The position numbers and the translations under genes were made by a program. Source: Marivita sp. (lineage in GTDB: Bacteria > Pseudomonadota > Alphaproteobacteria > Rhodobacterales > Rhodobacteraceae). Taken from it: 41,519 bases of DNA. Below the pieces are notes generated by a model. It ran no database searches, was not told where the DNA came from, and saw only the letters and a list, made by a program, of their open reading frames with translations. The DNA lies in contig NZ_JAIPUT010000007.1 of assembly GCF_020055635.1 (NCBI RefSeq), positions 84,544 to 126,062 on the forward strand, written 5' to 3'. Shown here piece after piece: positions 8,689 through 16,739 of the stretch (positions are counted from its first letter, which is position 1; every line of letters starts with the position of its first letter).

Positions 8689-9623
8689 CGCGCATGCCTC
8701 GGATCAAGCACGGTGCGGACCTGGTCACCGACCAGATTGATGGCGACGACAGTGATCATCAGGAAGATCCCCGGATAGATGGACAGCCAGTAGCGGTCGG
8801 AATGGATGTACTTGAAGCCGTTCGAGATGAGCGATCCAAGCGACGGCTCGGTCAGGGGCAGGCCGACCCCGAGAAAGGACAGTGTCGCTTCCAGCGCGAT
8901 GGCCGATGCCACCTGTACCGTCGCCACGACGATCAGCGGCGGCAGAACGTTGGGCAGGAGATGCTTGAAGAGCACACGCCAGGTCGGAAGCGGTGTCGCC
9001 CGCGCAGCTTCGATGTAATCCTTGCCGCGTTCGACCGTGGCGGCACCATGGGTGGTGCGGGCGAAATAGGCATATTGCGCGACGACAAGGGCAAGGATGA
9101 TCTGGATGACGCCCTGTCCCAGGACCGCGACCAGAACCAGCGCCAGCAGGATCGCGGGCATGGACAGTTGCAGGTCGATGATCCGCATCAGCAGGGATTC
9201 GACACGCCCGCCGAAATAGGCCGCCGTCAGACCCACGGATATTCCGATGACCAGCGCCAGCGCGCCCGCCGACAGGCCGATGGTGAAACTGGTCCGCAGC
9301 CCGTAGAAGATGGCCGACAGCATGTCGCGACCCGCATTGTCGGTTCCCAGAACATGCACATAACCGCCCGTTCCCACCTCGCCGGGACGCAGAAACGCGT
9401 CAAGCCAGTCCAGCATTGCCATGTCATAAGGGTCTTGCGGTGCAACCAGCGGCGCGCCGAAGGCCAGAACAAGCAGCGTGACGATCACGACAAGCGCGGC
9501 CACGGCCACCTTTGACGCCCTGAAATCGGACCAGAAGTTCTTGATCCGCATCGCGCGGGTTTCGATCGGCGCGGCGGCAGGTTCGGCGAGCGTTTCGCCC
9601 GTGGTCGTGGCAACGTCGCTCAT
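8685..9623 (-). CDS. Peptide-type ABC transporter permease (DppC-like)
   Basis: 312 residues. An N-terminal cytoplasmic segment with a single membrane helix is followed by a five-helix permease core. The DppC hallmarks are visible: LGTDNAGRDMLSAIFYGLR and the EAA loop EAARATPLPTWRVLFKHLLP. It forms a heterodimeric channel with the DppB-like protein. Its start overlaps the dppB-like stop (ATGA). The substrate class (di/oligopeptide, nickel or other amide compounds) cannot be read from the permease. Confidence 0.92.
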   Translation of the reverse strand: MSDVATTTGETLAEPAAAPIETRAMRIKNFWSDFRASKVAVAALVVIVTLLVLAFGAPLVAPQDPYDMAMLDWLDAFLRPGEVGTGGYVHVLGTDNAGRDMLSAIFYGLRTSFTIGLSAGALALVIGISVGLTAAYFGGRVESLLMRIIDLQLSMPAILLALVLVAVLGQGVIQIILALVVAQYAYFARTTHGAATVERGKDYIEAARATPLPTWRVLFKHLLPNVLPPLIVVATVQVASAIALEATLSFLGVGLPLTEPSLGSLISNGFKYIHSDRYWLSIYPGIFLMITVVAINLVGDQVRTVLDPRHAR

Positions 9624-10594
9624 TTCGATCCTCCCAGCCGCACGCGCGGGTCAAGCCGGGCGTAGACGATATCGACGGTGAAATTGATGATCACGAACAG
9701 GATCACGACGAGGATCAGGTAGGTGACCATCACCGGACGGTCGAGCTGCAGGATCGAGTCGATGATCAGCTTGCCGACCCCCGGCCAGTTGAAGACGCTT
9801 TCGGTGACGACAGCGAAAGCCAGCGTCGAGCCAAGCTCGAGTCCGAACACCGTGACAATCGGGATCGAGATGTTGCGCAGGACATGGCTGAAGACGATCT
9901 GCCTGTCGGGCAGGCCCTGCGCACGGGCGAACTTGACGTAATCGGTCTGCATCGCCTCGACCATTCCTGCACGCGCAAGTCGGATCATCAGACCCATCTT
10001 GAAGAGCGACAGGTTGATCGCGGGCAGGATGACGTGGCTCCAGCCATTCGCGGTGGCAAGCGAGGTCGAGATCCCGAGGATTGTTCCCTCATCACCCCGA
10101 CCACCCGAGGGCAACCAGCCGAGTTCGACCGCGAAAGCCATGATGAGCAGCATGCCGATCCAGAAGGTCGGAACCGAAAAGCCGAGGATCGACAGTGCCA
10201 TGATCGCCTTCGCCGCGACACTGTTCGGACGGTAGCCTGCATAGATACCGGCAGGGATGCCGATCACCGTAGCGATCGTGATCGCGACCAGCACCAGCTC
10301 AAGCGTCGCGGGAAGCCTGGAGAAGACCAGCCCGGTCACCGACGTGTTGTAGACCATCGACCGACCAAGATCACCTTGCGCGACATTGGCAAGAAACGTG
10401 ACGTATTGCCGCCAGAGCGGCTGGTCGAGACCGTATTGCCGGATCAGGTTTTCACGGATCTCTGCCGTGGCGCCCGGGTCGATCATCACGTCAATCGGGT
10501 TGCCGATCGCGTAGACGCCCACGAAGACGATGATCGACATCGCAAAGACAACGACAATCGCCTGTAAGAGCCGACTGATGACAAATCCGAGCAT
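9620..10594 (-). CDS. Peptide-type ABC transporter permease (DppB-like)
   Basis: 324 residues, six membrane helices. The N-terminal RLLQAIVVVFAMSIIVF helix and the loop RQYGLDQPLWRQYVTFL are typical of DppB/OppB, and the EAA loop FARAQGLPDRQIVFSHVLRN is present. It follows the binding-protein gene after a 54-nt gap that contains a stem-loop, so it may be made in smaller amounts than the binding protein. Confidence 0.92.
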   Translation of the reverse strand: MLGFVISRLLQAIVVVFAMSIIVFVGVYAIGNPIDVMIDPGATAEIRENLIRQYGLDQPLWRQYVTFLANVAQGDLGRSMVYNTSVTGLVFSRLPATLELVLVAITIATVIGIPAGIYAGYRPNSVAAKAIMALSILGFSVPTFWIGMLLIMAFAVELGWLPSGGRGDEGTILGISTSLATANGWSHVILPAINLSLFKMGLMIRLARAGMVEAMQTDYVKFARAQGLPDRQIVFSHVLRNISIPIVTVFGLELGSTLAFAVVTESVFNWPGVGKLIIDSILQLDRPVMVTYLILVVILFVIINFTVDIVYARLDPRVRLGGSK

Positions 10595-10617
10595 GAGGCC
10601 TCGCTGAATGTGGAAAT

Positions 10618-10640
10618 GGGCGCCCCGGTCAGGGACGCCC
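10618..10640 (-). other. Intra-operon stem-loop between binding protein and permease genes
   Basis: On the minus strand, GGGCGTCCC and GGGGCGCCC form a 9-bp stem (one G-U pair) with a 5-nt loop and no U tract. Hairpins at this position in ABC transporter operons commonly stabilise the upstream binding-protein mRNA or attenuate transcription into the permease genes. The structure is seen; the role is inferred. Confidence 0.6.
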
Positions 10641-10648
10641 GGTTTGAT

Positions 10649-12226
10649 TTACTGTTCGCCGACGGGCGAGATTTCGTAGGCCCGGGTTTCCTGATCGACA
10701 CGCGGCGTGAAGGTCAGCGTGTCCGCATCAGCTGCCCAGACGGATTGCAGGATGACCGTGGGGATCAGCGCCCGGTCTTCCATCGCGATCATCGAGGCTT
10801 CCTCGTAGAGTTTCCGGCGCTCTTCGGCGTCCAGCGTCTGGGTTCCGCGAACGAAAACCTCGTCGAACTCGGGGTTCGAATAGCCGGTGCGGTTGAAGTT
10901 GCCGAAGCCTTTTTCCGGGTCCTTGCTGTGGATCATCGCGCCATAGGTGTAGGCGGCTTCACCCGTCAGCGTGCCCCAGGCCGACATCGCCATCGTGTAT
11001 TCCTCGTTGGCCGCAGCCGGGAAGAACACGGTGCCGTTCAGTGCCTGCGCATTTACCGTCAGACCCAGACGCGACCACATCTGCGCCAGAGCCTCGCAGA
11101 CGACGGCATCGCCGGGAACGCGGTTGTTGGTGCAGGTGAAATCGACCTCGAACCCGTCCGGATACCCGGCCTCGGCAAGCAGTTCGCGCGCCTGCTCGAT
11201 GTCGTACTCTTTTGCACCAAGCTCGTCGGTGTAGCCGAAAAAGCCTTCGGGCATCAGCTGGTTCGCCGGAGTCCCCAGCCCTTCGAGCACGACATTGACA
11301 AGCACGTCACGATTGATGGCCAGATCAAGCGCCTTGCGGACACGTAGATCCTGAAGCGGGTTGCCTTCGACCTCTTCGCCGTTCACGCGGATCGGCTGCG
11401 GCTCTTCGTCCTTCACCGACGGCTGGACGTTCAGGATGTAGACCGAATCCGAGATGAAGGTCTCGATATCGGAATTGTTCTGCATCGAAAGGTAGTCGGT
11501 CGCAGGCACGTAGTTGATCAGATCCACCTGACCCGAGCGCAGAGCGGCGACGCGGGCCGCGTCATCCGGGATTTCCTTGCGCACGACACGTTCCCACGGG
11601 GTTTCACCGCGCCAGTGATCTTCGAAACGCTCCAGCACCAGATCACCCTTGGGTTCCCAGGATACGAAGCGGTAAGGACCGGTGCCGACAGCAGCCTCCC
11701 CCGAATTGAACTCCTCGTTGCCGACACCTTCGCCGGTTTCGGACGGCACGACGAACAGGCGTGTGAAATCGTTCGGCAGCGCCGGGGCAATGCCCTTGGT
11801 CTTCACACGCAGCGTGTAGTCGTCGATCACTTCGACCGACTCCACGTATTTGGTATAAAGTGTCATCGACATCGGGCCGGTCACTTCCGGGATACGCTCG
11901 ATCGAGTACTTGGCGTCCTCGGCGGTAAAAGGCGTGCCGTCGTGGAACGTGACACCTTCGCGCAGCTTGAAATCCCACGTTGTGTCGTCGACAGGTTCCC
12001 AGCTTTCGGCAAGACCGGGCTTGAGCTGAAGCGTGTCGTCAACATCGACAAGCGTATCGTAGATGTGGCGCAACGCTTCGGCCTGGCTGCCGAGCGTCGA
12101 CCAGTGCGGGTCGATGGAATCGGGACCTGCGCGCAATCCGATGACAAGCTCCTGCGAGAAAGCTGCGGGCGCCAAAGACAGCAATACCGCCGTGGCGACG
12201 CCCGTCTTGAGTGTATGTCTGAGCAT
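10649..12226 (-). CDS. Family-5 extracellular solute-binding protein (peptide ABC transporter)
   Basis: 525 residues. A Sec signal peptide (KTGVATAVLLSLAPAAFSQE) targets the periplasm. SBP family 5 features follow: PDSIDPHWSTLGSQAEALRH at the mature N-terminus, AEDAKYSIERI, and VRKALDLAINRDVLVNVVLE. The start is ATG 12226 with ribosome site GGAGAGGAAAC; the upstream in-frame ATG at 12265 has none. Family 5 binds peptides, but also nickel, opines, glutathione and other amides. It is first in a seven-gene minus-strand operon and is transcribed away from the GntR-type regulator, from the region carrying the 25-bp repeats. Confidence 0.93.
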   Translation of the reverse strand: MLRHTLKTGVATAVLLSLAPAAFSQELVIGLRAGPDSIDPHWSTLGSQAEALRHIYDTLVDVDDTLQLKPGLAESWEPVDDTTWDFKLREGVTFHDGTPFTAEDAKYSIERIPEVTGPMSMTLYTKYVESVEVIDDYTLRVKTKGIAPALPNDFTRLFVVPSETGEGVGNEEFNSGEAAVGTGPYRFVSWEPKGDLVLERFEDHWRGETPWERVVRKEIPDDAARVAALRSGQVDLINYVPATDYLSMQNNSDIETFISDSVYILNVQPSVKDEEPQPIRVNGEEVEGNPLQDLRVRKALDLAINRDVLVNVVLEGLGTPANQLMPEGFFGYTDELGAKEYDIEQARELLAEAGYPDGFEVDFTCTNNRVPGDAVVCEALAQMWSRLGLTVNAQALNGTVFFPAAANEEYTMAMSAWGTLTGEAAYTYGAMIHSKDPEKGFGNFNRTGYSNPEFDEVFVRGTQTLDAEERRKLYEEASMIAMEDRALIPTVILQSVWAADADTLTFTPRVDQETRAYEISPVGEQ

Positions 12227-12245
12227 GTTTCCTCTCCGTTGGATT

Positions 12246-12270
12246 GTTATAGCTGTGTGATACACTACGG
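12246..12270. promoter_or_regulatory. Candidate operator, copy 1 (transporter side)
   Basis: Direct repeat copy of GTTAT-N7-TGATACA-N-TA-N-GG. It matches the copy at 12370 at 17 of 25 positions in the same orientation. It contains the inverted repeat GTGT-GAT-ACAC (12255-12265) and lies 20 nt upstream of the binding-protein ATG, where a repressor would block transcription or early elongation. Confidence 0.5.
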
Positions 12271-12369
12271 AAGCATTTGACCTGATCCGTCAACCACAAT
12301 TTGGAAGCACGGGCATAAAAAGTGAAGTTTTTAAGCACAAGCGGAATAAATTTGCTTGAGCGACTAACT

Positions 12370-12394
12370 GTTATCCGTCAATGATACAGTATGG
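12370..12394. promoter_or_regulatory. Candidate operator, copy 2 (regulator side)
   Basis: Second copy of the 25-bp repeat. It contains the 9-bp palindrome ATAC-A-GTAT (12384-12392), which runs across the regulator's own ATG (12391). ATCCGTCAA within it also recurs at 12285-12293. The position suggests autoregulation by the GntR-type protein. Confidence 0.5.
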
Positions 12395-13392
12395 ACCAAG
12401 ACCTGACACATATCGGCAATACGTTCGAGAGGCTGGCGCTTGCGCTCGACAAGACGTCGTCGGTCTCTGTCTCGGTTCAGCTGCGTGGCGCTCTGGAATA
12501 CGGGATCGCGTCGGGCGACATCCCGCCGGGCACCCGCCTGCCATCGGTGCGGCGGCTGGCGAGCCACCTTGGTCTGTCACCCGTCACGGTAAGCAATGTC
12601 TACGCAGCCTTGCAAGAGGCAGGCCATGTGCAGAGCCGTGTCGGCACCGGAACCTTCGTGGCCGATGGCGGCGTGTGCCACCACCAGGCGAAATCCCTTC
12701 GCGAGATCGAGCGGCGGATCGGCGAACTTGTCCGCCTTGGCGTCGAGGTAGGTCTCTCGCGGGCAGAACTTGCCTACCGCGTATCCACCGCCCCCGAGCG
12801 TCCGGGCCATGTCAGGCTTCTCATGTTGGGGACATTCCAGGACGCGACCGAAGCCTATGCCGAGGACATTCGCCCCTATCTGCGCCCCGGCGACGAAATC
12901 ATCGCGCGCACGACCGAACAGCTGGCGCGGAACCGCCCTGAAGGCATCGGGCTCGTCGTCGCGCCGCGAACCCTGCGCGTCGAGGCTCAGTCATATTTCC
13001 CGGGCCTGCCGGTTGTCGGCATTACCCTCATCCCGAAAGAAGCGACCCGGATCGCCCTTGCCGCGATCTCGCCGCAGGCGCAGGTCGCGATCGTCTCGTA
13101 TTTTCCCGAATTCCTGCCCGTCATGCGGACGGGCATCCTGCGTTTCGCGCCCCATGTCACCCGCATCACATCGGCGGTCTGGGAAGACGATACACTGTCC
13201 GAGGTGATCTCACGCGCGGATGTGATCATCCACTCGACCGGAGCCGAGGATTTGCGCCGCGAGATGCAGCCCGATCAGACCGCCATCGAATACCGGCACA
13301 CGCCGGACAGCCATGCCATTGAAACAGACCTGCTGCCGGCGATCGACGCCTGCCGCAGCCGGACACCAGACCATAAGGGGCAAAATTCTTGA
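12391..13392 (+). CDS. GntR-type transcriptional regulator
   Basis: 333 residues. An N-terminal GntR winged helix-turn-helix (about 26-91) carries the signature GDIPPGTRLPSVRRLASHLG, then SPVTVSNVYAALQEAG and the wing VGTGTFVA. The C-terminal ~220 residues are an effector domain that I cannot place in FadR, HutC or MocR types; no aminotransferase-like domain is present. The ATG at 12391 has no recognisable ribosome site. A weak promoter (TTGAGC at 12356, AATGAT at 12380) would start transcription close to it, so the mRNA may be leaderless. Divergent from the transporter operon and first gene of the hydrolase operon, it is the obvious local regulator. Confidence 0.88.
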   Translation: MDQDLTHIGNTFERLALALDKTSSVSVSVQLRGALEYGIASGDIPPGTRLPSVRRLASHLGLSPVTVSNVYAALQEAGHVQSRVGTGTFVADGGVCHHQAKSLREIERRIGELVRLGVEVGLSRAELAYRVSTAPERPGHVRLLMLGTFQDATEAYAEDIRPYLRPGDEIIARTTEQLARNRPEGIGLVVAPRTLRVEAQSYFPGLPVVGITLIPKEATRIALAAISPQAQVAIVSYFPEFLPVMRTGILRFAPHVTRITSAVWEDDTLSEVISRADVIIHSTGAEDLRREMQPDQTAIEYRHTPDSHAIETDLLPAIDACRSRTPDHKGQNS

Positions 13393-14090
13393 AAATTTCC
13401 GAAAGCAACTGGTTCGAGGTTGAACGCTATCTCGAAACGGACGACCGCTGCGTCCTGCCCCTGGGATCGACAGAGCAGCATGCCTACCTGTCCCTATCGG
13501 TGGATTCCATCCTCTCCGAGAAAGTCGCGGCTGATGCCGCAGAGCCGCTTGGCGTGCCGGTCTTTCCTGCGGTCGCCTACGGCCTTACCCCGTATTTCAT
13601 GGCCTTCCCCGGCAGTGTGTCGCTCAAGCTTGCGACATATGCTGCGCTGCTGCGCGACATCCTCGATAGTCTTTACGCAACGGGTTTTCGCCGCATCCTC
13701 ATCGTCAACGGCCACGGCGGCAACAGCCCGGTGCAGCCCGTCACGATGGAATGGATGGAAGCGAACGAGGGCGCGCGATGCCGGTTCCACGACTGGTGGC
13801 GCGCGCCGCAGACATGGGCCTGCGTGCAGGACATCGACCCCGTCGCCTCGCACGCGTCCTGGATGGAGAACTTTCCCTGGACCCGGCTTCCGGGCCGTGA
13901 CCTGCCGGACACGCAGAAGCCATTTGTGCCCTTCGACCGCCTGCGGGATCGCAACGCAGCCGGAGTGCGCGAACTGATCGGAGACGGCAATTACGGCGGC
14001 GTATACCAGAAACCCGAGGCCGACACCGACAAGCTCTGGTCCGTTGCCGTGGAAGAGACGCGCAGCCTGCTCGAAGGCGACTGGACATGA
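13389..14090 (+). CDS. Creatininase-family amidohydrolase
   Basis: 233 residues. The family metal site is visible: LPLGSTEQH at 23-31 (E29, H31), D39, and VNGHGGN at 106-112 (H109). Creatininase-fold enzymes are metal-dependent hydrolases of cyclic or linear amides (creatinine, FAPy, mycofactocin precursor peptide and others). Replacement of the usual G-P-H-L-P stretch after STEQH by AYLSLSVD suggests a substrate other than creatinine. The start is probably TTG 13389, overlapping the regulator's TGA (TTGA), with AAGGGG upstream. The neighbouring amide-cleaving enzymes support a role in an amide degradation pathway. Confidence 0.85.
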   Translation: MKISESNWFEVERYLETDDRCVLPLGSTEQHAYLSLSVDSILSEKVAADAAEPLGVPVFPAVAYGLTPYFMAFPGSVSLKLATYAALLRDILDSLYATGFRRILIVNGHGGNSPVQPVTMEWMEANEGARCRFHDWWRAPQTWACVQDIDPVASHASWMENFPWTRLPGRDLPDTQKPFVPFDRLRDRNAAGVRELIGDGNYGGVYQKPEADTDKLWSVAVEETRSLLEGDWT

Positions 14091-15103
14091 GCGAACCGAT
14101 CCTGATCTGGGGCGCCGGAGCCATCGGGGGCATCCTCGGGGCCTATCTCGCCCGTGCGGGACATGCGGTTCACATGGTCGATATCGTCGAAGCCCATGTC
14201 GAAGCCATGCGCAGCGATGGCCTGCATGTCGAAGGCCCCGTCGAAACCTTCACGCAGGTATTGCCGGCCAGCACGCCAACCGAATTGCAGGGACAGTTTT
14301 CGCGCATCATTCTTGCGGTGAAGGCGCATCACACCGAAGCCGCGCTCGACATGCTGGTGCCACATCTGGCGCCCGGGGGCTACGTTGTGTCAGCCCAGAA
14401 CGGTCTGAACGAGATCGTCATCGCAGACCGCATCGGTGCCGAAAACACCGTCGGCTGTTTCGTCAATTACGGGGCCGACTGGCTGGAGCCGGGTCGCATT
14501 CTCTATGGCAACCGCGCCGCTGTGGCGATTGGCGAACTTGACGGACAGATCACCGACCGCGTCCGCGAGATCCATGCGCTTTTCAGCATTGTCGAGCCGG
14601 AGGCGGTTCTGACCGACAATATCTGGGGCTATCTCTGGGGCAAGCTGGGCTATGGTGCGTTGCTTTTTGCAACAGCCCTGACGCCGCTTTCGATGTCGGA
14701 CGCGATGGCAAACCCGGATCACCGGGCCGTCTACCAGGCGCTTGGACACGAGGTGATGCGCCTTGCGGATGCCCAGAACATCCGCCCTCTGGGATTCAAC
14801 GGGTTTGATCCCGATGCGTTTCTGAAAGGCGACCAGGCCGGGATGGATGCCTCGCTGGCCGCGATGGTCGAACACAACCGGCACACCGCCAAGACGCATT
14901 CCGGGATCTGGCGCGATCTGGCCGTCCGCAAGCGCCGTACCGAGGTCGATGCACAGGTCGGTCTCCTGGTCGAGCTTGGCGAAAAGCACGGCGTGAAGAC
15001 ACCGACACTGTCCCGCCTTGTCGAATTGATCCATGACATCGAGGACGGCCGCCGCGCACAATCTGCTGACCTGGTCGATCTCATGGTGCCGCTATGCAAC
15101 TGA
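14087..15103 (+). CDS. Ketopantoate reductase-like (PanE/ApbA family) oxidoreductase
   Basis: 338 residues. The N-terminal Rossmann fold has GAGAIG at 9-14. The central NQNGLNE-like loop (SAQNGLNE near 102-109) and the helical C-terminal domain with a candidate catalytic Lys186 (YLWGKLGYG) match the 2-dehydropantoate 2-reductase family. The start overlaps the creatininase stop (ATGA). A housekeeping role in pantothenate synthesis is unlikely inside this catabolic operon. I infer that it reduces or oxidises a 2-oxo/2-hydroxy acid of the local pathway. Confidence 0.85.
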   Translation: MSEPILIWGAGAIGGILGAYLARAGHAVHMVDIVEAHVEAMRSDGLHVEGPVETFTQVLPASTPTELQGQFSRIILAVKAHHTEAALDMLVPHLAPGGYVVSAQNGLNEIVIADRIGAENTVGCFVNYGADWLEPGRILYGNRAAVAIGELDGQITDRVREIHALFSIVEPEAVLTDNIWGYLWGKLGYGALLFATALTPLSMSDAMANPDHRAVYQALGHEVMRLADAQNIRPLGFNGFDPDAFLKGDQAGMDASLAAMVEHNRHTAKTHSGIWRDLAVRKRRTEVDAQVGLLVELGEKHGVKTPTLSRLVELIHDIEDGRRAQSADLVDLMVPLCN

Positions 15104-15843
15104 GTTTCGAGAACCGCGTCTTTGCCGTCACTGGGGCGGCCCAGGGGATCGGGCGCGCCATCGTCACCACGCTGGCCGACGCCGGGGCGACGGTTGCCGC
15201 CATCGACATCGACGCAGACGGCCTGTCCCTTGTTGCCGATCACGCCTCCACCCACGCCGCCGACCTTGGCAGCCGCGACGGCGTGCATGCGGTCATCGCG
15301 GATATAGAAGCGCGATATGGGCGCATCGACGGGCTTGTAACCGCGGCAGGCGGTGTCCGGGGCCAAGCTGGCCGCCCGATAGAGGAAATCTCGGAAGACG
15401 ACTGGCGTGCGATTTTCGCCGCCAATGTCGATGCTGCGATGTGGTGCGCCCAGGCGGCGGCACCGGGAATGAAAGCGCGCGGCTGGGGGCGTATCGTGAC
15501 GATCTCGTCGGGGGCGGGCTTGCGGCCAAGCCTGACCGGGATCCAGGCCTATGCGTCGGCCAAACACGCTCTGGTCGGGCTGACGCGACAGCTTGCGCTG
15601 GAGCTTGGCCCGCACGGGGTGACTGTGAACTCCGTGGCGCCGGGCTTCGTCCTGTCCAACCCGTCCACCGAACGCCAATGGGATGCGTTCGGTCGGGACC
15701 GGCAAAAACAGATCGTCGAGGGCATCCACATGCGCCGGCTTGGCCGGGCCGAGGATATTGCCGATGCCGTCGCCTTTCTGGCATCGGACCGGGCCGGGTG
15801 GATCACCGGGCAGATCCTGTCGGTCGACGGGGGCCATGCATGA
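15094..15843 (+). CDS. SDR-family NAD(P)-dependent dehydrogenase
   Basis: 249 residues, classical short-chain dehydrogenase. The cofactor motif TGAAQGIG is at 13-20, the catalytic set is N111, S139, Y153 and K157 (YASAK), and GQILSVDGG closes the C-terminus. Asp38 after the second strand (AAIDID) favours NAD over NADP. It overlaps the previous gene by 10 nt. The substrate is unknown; it probably oxidises an alcohol intermediate of the pathway. Confidence 0.9.
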   Translation: MQLSFENRVFAVTGAAQGIGRAIVTTLADAGATVAAIDIDADGLSLVADHASTHAADLGSRDGVHAVIADIEARYGRIDGLVTAAGGVRGQAGRPIEEISEDDWRAIFAANVDAAMWCAQAAAPGMKARGWGRIVTISSGAGLRPSLTGIQAYASAKHALVGLTRQLALELGPHGVTVNSVAPGFVLSNPSTERQWDAFGRDRQKQIVEGIHMRRLGRAEDIADAVAFLASDRAGWITGQILSVDGGHA

Positions 15844-16739
15844 GCGAGCCGCATGAATGGGATGACGCCACATGGCGGGCCACGGTCGGACAGGTCCGCG
15901 CCGGGCGCAATCTGAAACCCGCGACATGGCCCGGCGGCGCGCGTTGCGCCGTCGCTCTGTCCTTCGACAGCGATCACGAGACCAACGAGCTGCGCGATGG
16001 CGGTCTGTCACCCGCGCGTCTGTCCTGGGGCGAGTTTGGCACGAGACGTGGCATCCCGCGCATCCGCGCTGCTCTTGATCGGCATGGCTTCAAGGCCAGC
16101 TTCTTTGTCCCGGCCGTGTCGGCCCTCCTGCATCCCCAAGAGCAGCAGGAGTTGGCGCAGGACGGACACGAGATCGGGCTGCATGGCTGGATCCACGAGG
16201 TCAATTCGCGTCTGGACGCCACCACCGAGCGTGACCTGATGCTGCGCGCCGCCGACACGCTGGAAACCATCACCGGCACCCGTCCGGTGGGCATGCGCAC
16301 GCCCTCCTGGGATTACAGCCCCAACACGCTGTCCATCGCCCGCGAGATGGGACTGCTTTATGACAGTTCGCTTTTTGCCGATGACGACCCCTACGAAATC
16401 GTTGCGGATGGTGAACCCACCGGCATCGTCGAATTGCCCGTCGAATGGATTCGCGACGACGCGGTCTATTTCATGATGAACCGCTTTGGGGCGCAGCGGC
16501 CCTACACGCCCCCCGAGGCCGTTCTCGACATCTTCACCCGCGAATTCGAAGGCGCCTATGACGAGGGCGGCCTGTTCCTGTTGACCATGCATCCGCATGT
16601 CATCGGCTATCGAAGCCGAATGTTCATCCTCGAAACCCTTCTCGACCGCATCGCTGCCAAAGGCGACTGCTGGGTCGCCACACATGCCGACATCGCGCGC
16701 CACTGTGCTCGCACTGCAGGACTGAAAGGACACTCATGA
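15840..16739 (+). CDS. Polysaccharide deacetylase-fold hydrolase (NodB/PuuE-like)
   Basis: 299 residues. NodB-homology motifs are present: SFDSDHE at 41-47 (D43, D45), the metal motif HGWIH at 115-119, and GMRTPSWDYSPNT further on. There is no signal peptide, so it is cytoplasmic. Soluble members of this fold with SFDSDHE-like motifs include the allantoinase PuuE and cyclic-imide hydrolases, which open C-N bonds in rings; sugar deacetylation is less likely here. The start overlaps the SDR stop (ATGA). The same frame stays open upstream to 15033, but that stretch is the shadow of the SDR gene. Confidence 0.86.
   Translation: MSEPHEWDDATWRATVGQVRAGRNLKPATWPGGARCAVALSFDSDHETNELRDGGLSPARLSWGEFGTRRGIPRIRAALDRHGFKASFFVPAVSALLHPQEQQELAQDGHEIGLHGWIHEVNSRLDATTERDLMLRAADTLETITGTRPVGMRTPSWDYSPNTLSIAREMGLLYDSSLFADDDPYEIVADGEPTGIVELPVEWIRDDAVYFMMNRFGAQRPYTPPEAVLDIFTREFEGAYDEGGLFLLTMHPHVIGYRSRMFILETLLDRIAAKGDCWVATHADIARHCARTAGLKGHS

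Noticed and set aside
15033..15839. N-terminal extension of the deacetylase-fold gene
   Set aside because: It overlaps the SDR gene with Arg/His/Cys-rich sequence; ATG 15840 overlaps the SDR stop as elsewhere in the operon.
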